A stretch of DNA of 64,000 nucleotides, taken from NCBI RefSeq assembly GCF_014652315.1, contig NZ_BMYO01000001.1, positions 434,001 to 498,000 of the forward strand. Reading direction: 5' to 3'. The notes under the pieces were generated by a model, which worked only from the letters and a program-made list of their open reading frames with translations, was not told the DNA's origin and searched no databases. Shown here one piece after another: positions 1 to 8,895 of this stretch. A program made the position numbers and the translations under genes. Source of the DNA: Jeongeupia chitinilytica (GTDB taxonomy: Bacteria; Pseudomonadota; Gammaproteobacteria; Burkholderiales; Chitinibacteraceae). The first letter of the stretch is position 1. The number at the start of each line of letters is the position of its first letter.

Positions 1-499
1 CGAGCCCCGCGTGCGGGGTGTCGTAGCTGGTGAGGATCAGCGGGCGTTTGCCGGTACGCTGGCTGTCGACATATTCGAGCACGCCACGGCCTTCTCGGGT
101 GCGCGAATACATGTAGAAAATGCGGTCCGGTGCCAGCTCTGCCACTTTGCCGCCCGCCTGGGCGTAGTTCCACAGTGCCGTGCCGTCGAACATGCCGCTT
201 TCGATCAGCAGCACGTCGAAGCCTTTTTTCTTGTGCAGGTACTGGACGATGCGGTTCTTCAGTTCGAACACATTGCCTTCGCCGTGCGACTGCTCGCCGA
301 TCAGCACGATGCGTGCATCACCGATCGCCTTGCCGAAGGCGCCCAGATCGGCGTAATCCGGATAGTTCGGACTGCTACTGATGATCTGGGTATTGTGGGC
401 TTCGAGCCATTGGCCTGGTGTCATGTCCGAAGCGCTCCGGGCACCTGCATTCAGGCCAAGTGCCATAAGCACGACATACAACGTCTTGCGGAAATCCAT
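1..499 (-). CDS. Erythromycin esterase family protein (N-terminal part; 3' end outside window)
   Basis: The reverse strand reads an open frame of about 166 codons from the ATG at 499 off the left edge. It begins with a signal-peptide-like stretch (MDFRKTLYVVLMALGLNAGA), so the product is probably exported. Around residues 65-100 it shows IVLIGEQSHGEG followed by a KKGFDVLLIESGMFDG segment, the typical N-terminal signature of the erythromycin esterase/ChaN-like hydrolase family (conserved E-x-x-HG). Family members hydrolyse macrolide lactones, but many chromosomal homologues have no known substrate, so resistance should not be inferred. It is separated from the ABC ATPase gene by about 140 bp. 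Confidence 0.8.
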   Translation of the reverse strand, partial: MDFRKTLYVVLMALGLNAGARSASDMTPGQWLEAHNTQIISSSPNYPDYADLGAFGKAIGDARIVLIGEQSHGEGNVFELKNRIVQYLHKKKGFDVLLIESGMFDGTALWNYAQAGGKVAELAPDRIFYMYSRTREGRGVLEYVDSQRTGKRPLILTSYDTPHAGL

Positions 500-639
500 G
501 TCCGTATCCTGAGAAAAGGGAGGAGCTTGAATTATCCGTTTGGCATTTTTTTTGGCTGCCGAATTGCTTTGCCTTGCTTGGCTTTTGTGTTTCCAGATTG
601 ATCGCAGCCCGAACCGAAAGAGGGAAACGGGGGGCAAAT

Positions 640-1641
640 TCACGCGTACAGCGTCTTGATGATGTCCTCGATCGGCACGTCCTCGATGACCAGATCGTGA
701 ATTCCGAAGGCGTCGTCGGCCCAGCGCACGAAGGCCGGCAACGGCTGGCGGCGGACGTCGAGCTCGAGCAACACCCGCGTCTCGCCGATGCGCTCGAGCA
801 GCGTGACGCCCGGGAGGTCGATCTCGCCAGGCGGTCGGGCCGTCGCCAGCCGGATGCGCTTGGTCTGGCCGACACCGTGCTGCAGCGCCGCCATGTCGCC
901 GTCGAAGACGACACAGCCGTGGTTGATGACGATGACGCGCCGGGCCAGCTGTTCGATGTCGTCGAGGTCGTGCGTCGTCAGGATGAAGGTCGTGCCGCGC
1001 GCGTTCATTTCCCGGATGAAACCGCGGATCCTTTCCTTGGCGAACACGTCGAGGCCGATGGTCGGTTCGTCGAGGAACACCACCTTGGGCTCGTGCAGCA
1101 TTGCCATGATGAACTCGCACTTCATCCGCTCGCCGAGCGACAGCTGGCGCGTCGGCTTGCGGACCTGATCGCCGACGTCGAGCAGCGTCACCAGCGTCTG
1201 CAGCGTGTGCTCGAAGCGCGCCGGGTCGAGCCGGTAGATCGCCCTGTTCATGTGGAAGGCATCCAGCGGCGGGATGTCCCACATCAGCTGCGATTTCTGG
1301 CCGAACACCGCGCCGATGTGTGCGACGTAACGCTTGCGGTCGTGCCACGGCGTCATGCCGAGCACGGTCGCTTCGCCGTCGCTCGGATACAGCACGCCGG
1401 TGAGCATTTTCAGCGTCGTCGATTTGCCGGCGCCGTTGGGCCCGAGAAAACCGACGATCTCGCCGGCGCCGATCGCGAACGAAATGCCGCGCACCGCATC
1501 GACCTCGCGGGTCTTGCGCCAGAACACGCTCTTCAGCGTTTCGGCAAAGGTCGATCCGCGTTCGAACGTGGTGTAGGTTTTCCGCAGCGTGCGCACGCTG
1601 ATGATCGGTTCGACCGCAACGGTACCGGCCTGTCTGTCCAC
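640..1641 (-). CDS. ABC transporter ATP-binding protein of a DUF990-type ABC-2 exporter
   Basis: The product is 333 aa, the nucleotide-binding subunit of an uncharacterised ABC-2 exporter class (COG4586 type). Visible motifs are Walker A GPNGAGKST (67-75), the signature LSLGE (167-171), Walker B FLDEPTIGLD (189-198) and the switch histidine TTHD (222-225). The N-terminal extension with a KTREVDAVRGIS segment is typical of this family. The start is GTG at 1641, five bases after GGGAGG and just past the stop of the upstream permease, so it is the last gene of an operon with the two permeases (1643-3264) and probably the serine hydrolase before them. Cyanobacterial relatives have been linked to drug/viologen export; the substrate here is unknown. 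Confidence 0.93.
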   Translation of the reverse strand: MDRQAGTVAVEPIISVRTLRKTYTTFERGSTFAETLKSVFWRKTREVDAVRGISFAIGAGEIVGFLGPNGAGKSTTLKMLTGVLYPSDGEATVLGMTPWHDRKRYVAHIGAVFGQKSQLMWDIPPLDAFHMNRAIYRLDPARFEHTLQTLVTLLDVGDQVRKPTRQLSLGERMKCEFIMAMLHEPKVVFLDEPTIGLDVFAKERIRGFIREMNARGTTFILTTHDLDDIEQLARRVIVINHGCVVFDGDMAALQHGVGQTKRIRLATARPPGEIDLPGVTLLERIGETRVLLELDVRRQPLPAFVRWADDAFGIHDLVIEDVPIEDIIKTLYA

Positions 1642-1642
1642 T

Positions 1643-2449
1643 TCAACCTCCCGCGCTGGCGTAACGCGCCAGCATCATGCGCCACAGGCCGATGACGACC
1701 AGAACGAAGCACAGCGCACCGCCGACAGCCAGCGGCAGCGCCGGATCGGGGCGCCCCAAGAGCACCGACGCCGGCAGGTAGCCGAGGACCGAAACGGGGA
1801 TGACCCAGGTCAGCCAGCCGAGCGCACTGCGCGTGAAAATGCCGTGCGGATACAGCGCAAATGCCGACACGGCGTCGAAGATTTCCTGCAGCCGGCTGTT
1901 GCCGATCCAGACGAAGCTCAGGCAGGTCATCAACAAGGCAAAGCCGAACAGCGTCAGTACCGCCAGCAGCAGCAGCGCGGCAAAACCGAGCAGCGCTGCG
2001 CTGCTGTCGGCGTCCGCGCCGATGGTGACGTTCGGCAGCGCAAGGCAGAACAGCGCGATGCCGCCGAGCAGCTTGCCGGTGTCCTCGGGCTGGAAGCTGT
2101 GGCCGAGCAGCAGCAGCAAGGTCGAGCGGGGCTTGAGCAACAGCAGCTCGAACGTACCTTCGCGCACCAGCTCGGTCGTGGTCCAGATCATGCCGAAGCA
2201 GAACGGAAAGGCAATGCCCTTGGCGATCAGGAACGTCGCCTGCAGCAGCAGTGCCTCGTCGCGCTGCCAGCCGGTGAAGCCGGCGCCATGCTGGTAGACG
2301 AGCAGGGTGGTCAGCGGCACGACCAGATCGGCGAGCAGCATGATGATCATGCTGATGCCGAGGTCGGCCCGGTCGGTCATCCGCGCGGCAAGCGCGCCAC
2401 GCAGCAGGCAGAAGTAGACGGCGAGGCCGTCGCGCAGGCGGGCGATCAT
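1643..2449 (-). CDS. ABC-2 family permease (DUF990/COG4587-like), second subunit
   Basis: The 268-aa protein is highly hydrophobic with about six membrane segments, such as the stretches around LGISMIIMLLADLVVPLTTL and LLGFAALLLLAVLTLFGFAL. It matches the permease pair that accompanies COG4586-type ATPases. The ATG at 2449 overlaps the stop of the upstream permease (ATGA, 2446-2449), indicating translational coupling. The same frame stays open upstream to 3406, but that part is arginine-rich and lies over the neighbouring permease, so the short start is correct. It probably forms a heterodimeric channel with the product of 2446-3264. Confidence 0.9.
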   Translation of the reverse strand: MIARLRDGLAVYFCLLRGALAARMTDRADLGISMIIMLLADLVVPLTTLLVYQHGAGFTGWQRDEALLLQATFLIAKGIAFPFCFGMIWTTTELVREGTFELLLLKPRSTLLLLLGHSFQPEDTGKLLGGIALFCLALPNVTIGADADSSAALLGFAALLLLAVLTLFGFALLMTCLSFVWIGNSRLQEIFDAVSAFALYPHGIFTRSALGWLTWVIPVSVLGYLPASVLLGRPDPALPLAVGGALCFVLVVIGLWRMMLARYASAGG

Positions 2450-3264
2450 GCGCCGGCCGCACTGAAACGACGGATGCCCAGCCGCCACAGCAATTCGGAC
2501 AGTCCCCACATCAGCAGGGCCATCAGCGCCTGACAGCCGACGATCTCGGGAATGCCCAGGCGGATGCCGGCCAGCTCGTAGTGGCCGAGCAGCACCTGGA
2601 CCGGCACGTAGGTGATGAACTGGAAGGGCAGGAAGAACAGCAGTTGCTGCAGCTCGTGCGGAAACAGTGCCAGTGGCAGGAACACGCCCGCGCACACATC
2701 GCGCAGGAAACCGATCAGCCGGCGGGCGCCGGCCGTGCGCGTGAGCCAGAACGCCAGCGTGCCGACGCAGTAATTGACGAGGAACATGATGAGGAAACCG
2801 AGTGCCAGCGACAGCACGAACCAGCCGGTGCTGGCCGGCACCAGCCTGATCGAGAACACCAGCCAGAGGATCAGCCAGATCGGCAACGCCTCCATCCAGA
2901 GGCCGAGACAGCGGTGGCCGAGTTTTTGCGACAGCGCGAAGCCGCGGTGCGACATCGGCCGCAGCAGCACGGTCAGGAACTTGCCGCTGCGGATCAGCAT
3001 CTGCAGGTTCCAGTCGGCAAAGTCGAACACCAGCGTACTGACGATCAGCACCGCGCCGTAATAGCTCATCAGCGCGGTGCGATCGTAGCCGCCGATGGTG
3101 CCGCCGTCGGCGAGCAGCGCCTGCCAGATCACCACCTGGACGAGGAAATAGGTCGGGCCGATGAACAGCGAAATCAGCATGTGCGAGCGGTACGCCGCCC
3201 ATTCCTGATAGGTCGCGTAGGCAATGGCGCAGGTGCTGCGCCAGGCGGCAAGCAGCCGGTTCAA
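2446..3264 (-). CDS. ABC-2 family permease (DUF990/COG3694-like), first subunit
   Basis: This 272-aa membrane protein has about six hydrophobic segments and a cytoplasmic N-terminus beginning NRLLAAWRSTCAIAYATYQE. It is the other half of the exporter permease pair. I place the start at the TTG at 3264 (TTGAAC), which overlaps the TGA stop of the upstream serine hydrolase (TTGA). Upstream in-frame sequence overlies the hydrolase and is not permease-like, and no ATG or GTG occurs between. An alternative is CTG at 3279. The order hydrolase-permease-permease-ATPase, with overlaps or near-contacts throughout, suggests one transcript. Confidence 0.88.
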   Translation of the reverse strand: MNRLLAAWRSTCAIAYATYQEWAAYRSHMLISLFIGPTYFLVQVVIWQALLADGGTIGGYDRTALMSYYGAVLIVSTLVFDFADWNLQMLIRSGKFLTVLLRPMSHRGFALSQKLGHRCLGLWMEALPIWLILWLVFSIRLVPASTGWFVLSLALGFLIMFLVNYCVGTLAFWLTRTAGARRLIGFLRDVCAGVFLPLALFPHELQQLLFFLPFQFITYVPVQVLLGHYELAGIRLGIPEIVGCQALMALLMWGLSELLWRLGIRRFSAAGA

Positions 3265-4397
3265 AGCAGCCCGGACCAGATGATGCCGCGCGGCGCGATG
3301 ACCGCTTCCTGACTCCAGCCCGGGTTGTTCGGCACCATGTAGACGACCACCAGCTCTTCCTGCGGATCGATGAACAGTGCACTGTGCCACGCGCCTTCGT
3401 GCGCATAGGTGCCGGGGCTCACCAGACCGAAGTTGCTGTAGGTCTGTACGCCCAGCCCGTGCTCGAACGCCTTAAGCTTGTTGCCCCAGTAGTACGATTC
3501 GGTGTTCGGCGGCAGCCAGTTGCGTGTCATTGTCTCGACCGACTTGCGGCTGAGGATGCGCACGCCGTCGAACGCACCCTTGTTCAGCATCATCTGGCCG
3601 AGCCGGTACAGGTCGGCCAGCGTCGAGTACATCCCGCCCGCTGCCTGCGGAATCCCGTGCGGCGGGGTGCGCAGCAGCAGCCTTTCGTATTGCCAGGCGT
3701 TGTTGAGACAGACCTCGTCGAACCGCGACTCGGGCACGATGAAACAGGAGTCCTTCATGCCCAAGGGCTTGAGGATGTGTTCCTCGACGTAGGCTTCGAA
3801 CGTCTGCCCGGAAACGCGGGCGATGATCTCGCCGAGGATGGCATATCCGACCGAGCTGTAACTGCTCCTGGTGCCCGGTTCGTACTCGGTCGGGCCGGTC
3901 AGCGCCGCGGTAATCCAGTTGTCCTTGACCCGGCTCGACAGCCATTCGTGCGGATACGGTTCGTTGTAGAAGCCCGGATCGGCCGGCAGCCCCGAGCAGT
4001 GGGTCAGCAAATGCCAGAGCTGGATCTGGTTGTGCTTCGGGTTCTGCATTTCGTCGATCAGCGCACAGGCGAAGGTTTCCAGGCAGAGCTTGCCCTGTTC
4101 GACCAGTTGCATCGCCGCAATTGCCGCAACCAGCTTGGTGATCGAGTAAACACAACGGAGCGAATCGGGCTTGAATGCCCCGGCCACCGGGTCTTCGCGC
4201 AGCTGGCCCATCGACCTGTGCGCGAACACCTTGCCGCGCCGCGCCAGCAGGTAGGACGCACCCTGAAGCTTGCCGTTGGCGATCAGGCGCTGGAAGTGGC
4301 GGTCGAGGTCGTCGAGCTTGACCGGGTCGAATCCGGCTTCGCGGGGGCTGATCTGGACCGGGGCGAGGTGAATGGGGGACTCTTGCTGAACGGACAT
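3261..4397 (-). CDS. Serine hydrolase, beta-lactamase/PBP4*-like (class C fold)
   Basis: The product is 378 aa. The active-site tetrad SxxK is S85-I-T-K88 in CVYSITKLVAAIAAMQLVEQG; the second motif region is SYSSVGYAILGEI (YxS in place of YxN), and a YAHEGAWH segment near the C-terminus may hold the third motif. This is the EstB/PBP4* family, whose members are esterases, D-amino-acid peptidases or lactone hydrolases; the YxS variant and lack of a signal peptide argue against a true periplasmic beta-lactamase. The start is the second of two adjacent ATGs (4397), seven bases from AAGGAG; 4400 is the alternative. Its stop overlaps the start of the first exporter permease. Confidence 0.9.
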   Translation of the reverse strand: MSVQQESPIHLAPVQISPREAGFDPVKLDDLDRHFQRLIANGKLQGASYLLARRGKVFAHRSMGQLREDPVAGAFKPDSLRCVYSITKLVAAIAAMQLVEQGKLCLETFACALIDEMQNPKHNQIQLWHLLTHCSGLPADPGFYNEPYPHEWLSSRVKDNWITAALTGPTEYEPGTRSSYSSVGYAILGEIIARVSGQTFEAYVEEHILKPLGMKDSCFIVPESRFDEVCLNNAWQYERLLLRTPPHGIPQAAGGMYSTLADLYRLGQMMLNKGAFDGVRILSRKSVETMTRNWLPPNTESYYWGNKLKAFEHGLGVQTYSNFGLVSPGTYAHEGAWHSALFIDPQEELVVVYMVPNNPGWSQEAVIAPRGIIWSGLL

Positions 4398-4439
4398 CAT
4401 CCATCTCCTTGCTGACGTTTTATAGTGCAAAGAGCTTAC

Positions 4440-4457
4440 ATTGATATTCCATTCAAT
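4440..4457. promoter_or_regulatory. Inverted repeat in the divergent promoter region
   Basis: ATTGA and TCAAT arms are separated by 8 bases (ATTGATATTCCATTCAAT). It lies in the 196-bp region between the divergent serine hydrolase and the amidotransferase-like gene, just upstream of the hydrolase start, where a regulator could bind. Short arms make chance occurrence possible. Confidence 0.3.
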
Positions 4458-4593
4458 GGGGGTTGAAAGGTGATTCTGGCGTTGCCAGGCTTGCTTTCTT
4501 TACGGGTTTTTTACATCCGCAGCTGACTTCTTTGCGCGCTTTTGACGCATGCCTCCTTAAAGTGGTGGCGTGTTCATCACCACGAGCGACGCC

Positions 4594-5379
4594 ATGCAGC
4601 CTGTAGCCATCTGCCGTCACGACGCGGCGCAAGGCCCCGGCCACCTGATCGACTTCTTCGATGCGCATGCGATTCCCTGGCGGCTGTTTGCCGTCGATGC
4701 CGGTGAAATGCCGCCGACCCGGGCGGGCGAGTACAGCGGCGTGGTGATTCTCGGCTCGCCGGCCAGCGTCAACGACGGCCTCTTCTGGATGCGCCGCGAG
4801 GAAGCGCTGCTGCGCGATGCGCTGCGGCTCGAACGGCCGGTGCTCGGCCATTGCTTCGGTGGTCAGTTGCTGGCCAGGACGCTGGGTGCGCGCGTGCGGC
4901 GCAACAGCGTGCCGCACATCGGCTGGGGCCGGGTGCTGGTGACCCGGTTTGACGAAGCGGCCGAGTGGTTTGGCGCAAGGCGTGAACTCGAGCTGTTCCA
5001 CTGGCATTTCGATACCTTCGAAATCCCCCGCGGTGCCAAGCGCGTGCTGTTCGGCAGCTACTGCATGAACAAGGGATTCGCGATCGGCGCGCATCTGGGT
5101 CTGCAGTCGCATCTCGAGGTCACGGCCGACAGCGTCAGGCTGTGGTGCCGCAACGACGGCGACGAAATCCGCCGCAACCTCTCGGTGTCGGTGCAGTCCG
5201 AGGCCGACATCCTTGCCAACCTCGACGCGCGCGTGACCGCGCTGCACCGGCTCGCCGACCGCGTCTACGGCCGCTGGGCCGCGCGCCTGCCCGGCTGGCA
5301 CCGCATCGTCGTCCCGGTGCGCCCGCACACCCGGCCACGCGGCGGCGAAAGCTGGGGCGAACGGCTGATGCGTGCCTGA
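4594..5379 (+). CDS. Class I glutamine amidotransferase-like protein
   Basis: The 261-aa product carries the nucleophile elbow GHCFGG (Cys87) after a VVILGSPASVND segment, and a later QSHLEV stretch (His173, Glu175) in place of the usual HPE, giving a plausible Cys-His-Glu triad. The fold is that of stand-alone GMP-synthase-like amidotransferases of the YfeJ type; no partner synthase domain is attached, so the acceptor is unknown. The start is uncertain: ATG at 4594 gives MQPVAICRHD, which fits family N-termini, whereas a GTG at 4570 would add eight residues; neither has a strong ribosome site. The next gene, kdpD, begins 46 bp downstream on the same strand. Confidence 0.85.
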   Translation: MQPVAICRHDAAQGPGHLIDFFDAHAIPWRLFAVDAGEMPPTRAGEYSGVVILGSPASVNDGLFWMRREEALLRDALRLERPVLGHCFGGQLLARTLGARVRRNSVPHIGWGRVLVTRFDEAAEWFGARRELELFHWHFDTFEIPRGAKRVLFGSYCMNKGFAIGAHLGLQSHLEVTADSVRLWCRNDGDEIRRNLSVSVQSEADILANLDARVTALHRLADRVYGRWAARLPGWHRIVVPVRPHTRPRGGESWGERLMRA

Positions 5380-5425
5380 GTGCCCGCAGGCATAAAATGA
5401 CTCCAGACCCCAACCGTTCCGACTG

Positions 5426-8053
5426 ATGCCAAGCGACCAACGTCCCGATCCCGACCTGCTGCTGGCCGAACTCCAGGCCGACGAGGCGCGCGCGCAGCGC
5501 GGCCATCTGAAAATCTTCTTCGGTGCCAATGCCGGCGTCGGCAAGACCTATGCGATGCTGACGCAGGCCCGTGCGCAGGCGGCGCAGGGCGTCGACGTCG
5601 TCGCCGGTCTGGTCGAGACGCACGGCCGTGCCGAGACCCAGGCCATGCTCGACGGGCTGTCGGTGTTGCCGCGACGGGCAATGCCGCATCAGGGCCGCAC
5701 GCTGTTCGAGTTCGATCTCGATGCGGCACTGGCCCGAGCCCCCGGACTGCTGCTCGTCGACGAACTGGCGCACAGCAACGTCGCCGGCAGCCGCCATCCG
5801 AAGCGCTGGCAGGACATCGACGAGCTGCTGGCTGCCGGCATCGATGTCTATACGACGGTCAACGTCCAGCATCTCGAAAGCCTCAACGATGTCGTCGGCC
5901 AGCTCACCGGCGTGCGCGTGCGCGAGACCGTGCCCGATCACGTCTTCGATGCGGCCGACGACGTCGTGCTCGTCGACCTGCCGCCGGACGAGCTGCTCGG
6001 CCGGCTCGCCGAGGGCAAGGTCTATCTCGCCGAAGCCGCCAGCCGGGCACGCGAGTATTTCTTCCGCAAGTCCAACCTGATTGCGCTGCGCGAGCTGGCG
6101 CTGCGCCGCACCGCCGAGCGTGTCGATGCCGAGCGGCGTGCGTCCGGCGTCGTGACGACCGAAGGGCGGGTGATGGTGGTGCTGGCGCCGATGGCCCAGC
6201 CGGACCGGCTGGTACGCCATGCGGCCAGACTGGCGGGGCGCTTCAAGACCGGCTGGTTTGCCGTACTGGTCGAATCGCCGTTGCTGGCGCGCGATGCGGC
6301 GATGCAGGCCCGGCTGTTTGCCGCGCTGAAGTTCGCCGGGTCGCTGGGCGCCGAAACGGCGACGCTGCCCGGACGCGATGTTGCGGCGACCCTCGTGGCC
6401 TATGCCAGCGAGCACGATGTCGGCACCGTCATCGTCGGTGCATCGCCCCGACGCTGGCGACCCGGGCTGGCCGAGCGCCTGCTGGCGCTGGCACCGGGAA
6501 TCGCGGTGCAGACGGTACGCGTGGCCGCGGCACCGGCACGCTGGCTGCCCCGGTTCGGCCGGCGTTCGGGGGGCGTGCTGGCCGCCATCGCCGGCTGCGC
6601 CGTTTCCTCGGCCTTGCTGGTGCCGCTGGCGACCCTGCTGGCGCTGCCGAACGTGGTGATGCTGTATCTGGTGTCGGTGCTGCTGGTGTCGATCCGCTTC
6701 GGCCGGATCGCCGGCGCGACATCCGCGTTGCTCAGCGTTGCGGCATTCGATTTCTTTTTCGTGCCGCCGCGGCTGTCGTTCAACGTGTCGGACACGCAGT
6801 ACCTGCTGACCTTTGTGGTGATGCTCGGCGTGGCGCTGACGATCAGCCAGCTGTCGGCACGACTACGCTTCCAGGCCGACGCGGCAACACGGCGCGAACG
6901 GCGAACCGCCGCGCTGTACGAGCTGTCGCAGGCGCTGTCGGCCGCACTGACGCACGAGCAGGTGGTCGACATCGCGCTGGCACAACTGGCGCCACGCATC
7001 GATGCCGACGTCGGCCTGGCGCTGCCGAGCCGCGACGAGGTGCTGTCGCACGTCGGCGGCGGCCCGGTCGATCTGGCCGTTGCCGACTGGGTGTTCCGCC
7101 ACGGCCAGCCGGCCGGTCGCGGCACCGGTACGCTGCCGGCCGCACCGGCCTACTATCTGCCGCTGGCGGCACCGGTGCGCGTGCGCGGCGTGCTGGCACT
7201 GACGCCGCGCGGCGACTGGCAGCCCGGTCCCGAGCACGAGCGCTTCCTGTCGACCTGTGCGGCGCAGATCGCGCTGGCGCTCGAACGGGTGCACTTCGTC
7301 GAGGTGGCGCAGGAGGCGCTGGTGTCGATGCAGGGCGAACAGCTGCGCAACAATCTGCTGTCGACGATCTCGCACGACCTGCGCACGCCGCTGACCGTGC
7401 TGCACGGACTGGCGAGCACGCTGGTCGCGCAGCCGGCGCTGGGCGAAATACCACAGTCGCTCGCCGCGCAACTCGTCGACGAGACCGCGAGGATGAACGA
7501 GCTGGTTGCCAACCTGCTCGACATGGCGCGGCTGCAATCGGGTGAGGTCAGGCTGCGGCGCGACTGGCAATCGGTCGAAGAAGTCGTCGGCGGCACCGTG
7601 CGCGCGATGGGCGGACGCTTGAGTGCCCACGCGCTGAAGGTCGACCTGCCGGCCGGCCTGCCGCTGGTCGAATTCGATGCGGTGCTGATCGAGCGGGTAC
7701 TGGTCAACCTGCTCGACAACGCCGCCAAGTACACCCCGCCGGGCAGCACGATCACGCTGGGTGCCAGTGCACCGCCGGGCAGCCTGTTGCTGACGGTGGC
7801 CGACGACGGTCCGGGCCTGCCGTCCGGGCAGGAGGAGTCCCTGTTCGCCAAATTCAGCCGCGGTGCGGCCGAAGGCAATACCGGCGGTGTCGGACTGGGG
7901 CTGGCGCTGTGCCGCGCCATCGTCCATGCCCACGGTGGTACCATCGCCGCGGCCAATGCCGGTGGCGCGGTCTTTACCGTGCGCCTGCCACGCCGGCCGC
8001 CGCCGACGCTCCCCGATCCATTCCAGAACGACCCGCCGCCGGAACCCGTCTGA
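5426..8053 (+). CDS. kdpD: Sensor histidine kinase KdpD
   Basis: The 875-aa length is close to the 894 aa of the Escherichia coli protein. In order: the N-terminal KdpD domain with Walker A GANAGVGKT (about 33-41) and LLLVDELAHSN (about 110-120), a universal-stress-like domain, four clustered membrane segments (about 385-480), a GAF-like region, the phosphoacceptor SHDLRTPL with His650, and an ATPase domain with NLLDNAAKYTPPGS, DDGPGLP and GVGLGLALCRA. The family senses low potassium or turgor and phosphorylates KdpE to switch on the KdpFABC pump. Its stop overlaps the kdpE start (TGATG). No kdpFABC genes flank it in this window. Confidence 0.96.
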   Translation: MPSDQRPDPDLLLAELQADEARAQRGHLKIFFGANAGVGKTYAMLTQARAQAAQGVDVVAGLVETHGRAETQAMLDGLSVLPRRAMPHQGRTLFEFDLDAALARAPGLLLVDELAHSNVAGSRHPKRWQDIDELLAAGIDVYTTVNVQHLESLNDVVGQLTGVRVRETVPDHVFDAADDVVLVDLPPDELLGRLAEGKVYLAEAASRAREYFFRKSNLIALRELALRRTAERVDAERRASGVVTTEGRVMVVLAPMAQPDRLVRHAARLAGRFKTGWFAVLVESPLLARDAAMQARLFAALKFAGSLGAETATLPGRDVAATLVAYASEHDVGTVIVGASPRRWRPGLAERLLALAPGIAVQTVRVAAAPARWLPRFGRRSGGVLAAIAGCAVSSALLVPLATLLALPNVVMLYLVSVLLVSIRFGRIAGATSALLSVAAFDFFFVPPRLSFNVSDTQYLLTFVVMLGVALTISQLSARLRFQADAATRRERRTAALYELSQALSAALTHEQVVDIALAQLAPRIDADVGLALPSRDEVLSHVGGGPVDLAVADWVFRHGQPAGRGTGTLPAAPAYYLPLAAPVRVRGVLALTPRGDWQPGPEHERFLSTCAAQIALALERVHFVEVAQEALVSMQGEQLRNNLLSTISHDLRTPLTVLHGLASTLVAQPALGEIPQSLAAQLVDETARMNELVANLLDMARLQSGEVRLRRDWQSVEEVVGGTVRAMGGRLSAHALKVDLPAGLPLVEFDAVLIERVLVNLLDNAAKYTPPGSTITLGASAPPGSLLLTVADDGPGLPSGQEESLFAKFSRGAAEGNTGGVGLGLALCRAIVHAHGGTIAAANAGGAVFTVRLPRRPPPTLPDPFQNDPPPEPV

Positions 8054-8760
8054 TGTCCGTACCCCGATCGATCCAGCCGCCGACCGTCGTCATCGTCGAG
8101 GACGAAACGCAAATCGCCCGCTTCGTCGCGCTGGCCCTCGAAGGCGAGGGCATGGTGAGCCATGCCGCGGGCAGCGTGCGTGACGGACTGATTGCTGTCG
8201 GGACACGCCAGCCGGATCTGGTGATTCTCGACCTCGGGCTGCCGGACGGTGACGGCGTGACGCTGATCAGCGAGTTGCGGGCGTTTTCCGACGTGCCGGT
8301 GCTGGTGCTGTCGGCCCGCAGCCAGGAGGGCGACAAGGTGGCTGCGCTCGACGCCGGCGCCGACGACTACCTGACCAAGCCGTTCGGCGTGGCCGAGCTG
8401 ATGGCGCGCGTGCGCGTGCTGCTGCGCCGCCATGCGAGGCAGGACGCCGACAGCCGCGACGGCAGGATCACGATCGGCAACGTCGAGGTCGATCTGGTCG
8501 CGCGCGAAGTGCAGCGCGGCGGGGAGGCATTGCATCTGACGCCGATCGAATACCGGCTGCTGTCGGTGCTGATCCGCCATGCCGGCAAGGTGCTGACCCA
8601 CCGGCAGCTGCTGCTCGAGGTCTGGGGGCCGGCCTATGTCGAACACAGTCATTACCTGCGCATCTACATGGGCCACCTGCGGCAGAAGCTCGAGACCGAC
8701 CCGGCCCAGCCCCGGCACCTGCTGACCGAAACCGGCGTCGGCTACCGGCTGGTGCTGTAA
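8053..8760 (+). CDS. kdpE: Response regulator KdpE (OmpR family)
   Basis: This 235-aa protein has a receiver domain with phosphoacceptor Asp60 (LVILDLGLPDGD), the acidic pair in VEDE, and the conserved lysine in DDYLTKPFG. A C-terminal winged helix follows, with LTPIEYRLLSVLIRHAGKVLTHRQLL and GYRL. It starts one base inside the kdpD stop, so the two are coupled. The family activates kdpFABC in response to KdpD. After the gene there is a 135-bp gap before the MerR gene. Confidence 0.96.
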   Translation: MSVPRSIQPPTVVIVEDETQIARFVALALEGEGMVSHAAGSVRDGLIAVGTRQPDLVILDLGLPDGDGVTLISELRAFSDVPVLVLSARSQEGDKVAALDAGADDYLTKPFGVAELMARVRVLLRRHARQDADSRDGRITIGNVEVDLVAREVQRGGEALHLTPIEYRLLSVLIRHAGKVLTHRQLLLEVWGPAYVEHSHYLRIYMGHLRQKLETDPAQPRHLLTETGVGYRLVL

Positions 8761-8844
8761 CGCCTGTCAGCCGTACAAACCGACCGGGCCTCGCGGGTCC
8801 GGTGTGCGGCGATGTCATTCCGGATGAGTGGCATTGTGAGGCGC

Positions 8845-8880
8845 TTGACCTGGAGTAAGCTCCAAGTATTAGCCTAGGCT
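8845..8880 (+). promoter_or_regulatory. MerR-type promoter with dyad operator
   Basis: TTGACC (8845-8850) is followed by the dyad TGGAG-TAAG-CTCCA (8851-8864). With the 19-bp spacer typical of MerR-regulated promoters, the -10 would be TAGCCT (8870-8875); a 16-bp spacing to TATTAG is the alternative. A perfect 10-bp palindrome AGCCTAGGCT (8871-8880) overlaps this -10. It lies 16 bp before the merR-type gene, suggesting autoregulation. Confidence 0.6.
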
Positions 8881-8895
8881 CACCTGTCCATTCCC

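Noticed and set aside
1..499. Antibiotic-resistance gene on account of erythromycin-esterase similarity
   Set aside because: Chromosomal homologues of this fold are common and have no known macrolide activity; the gene is also incomplete here.
1643..3406. One fused 587-codon gene for both exporter permeases
   Set aside because: The upstream part overlies the other permease in a different frame and is Arg-rich. The ATGA overlap at 2446-2449 gives two separate, correctly sized permeases.
3261..4397. True class C beta-lactamase
   Set aside because: No signal peptide, YxS instead of YxN, and an ABC exporter context argue for a general serine hydrolase/esterase.
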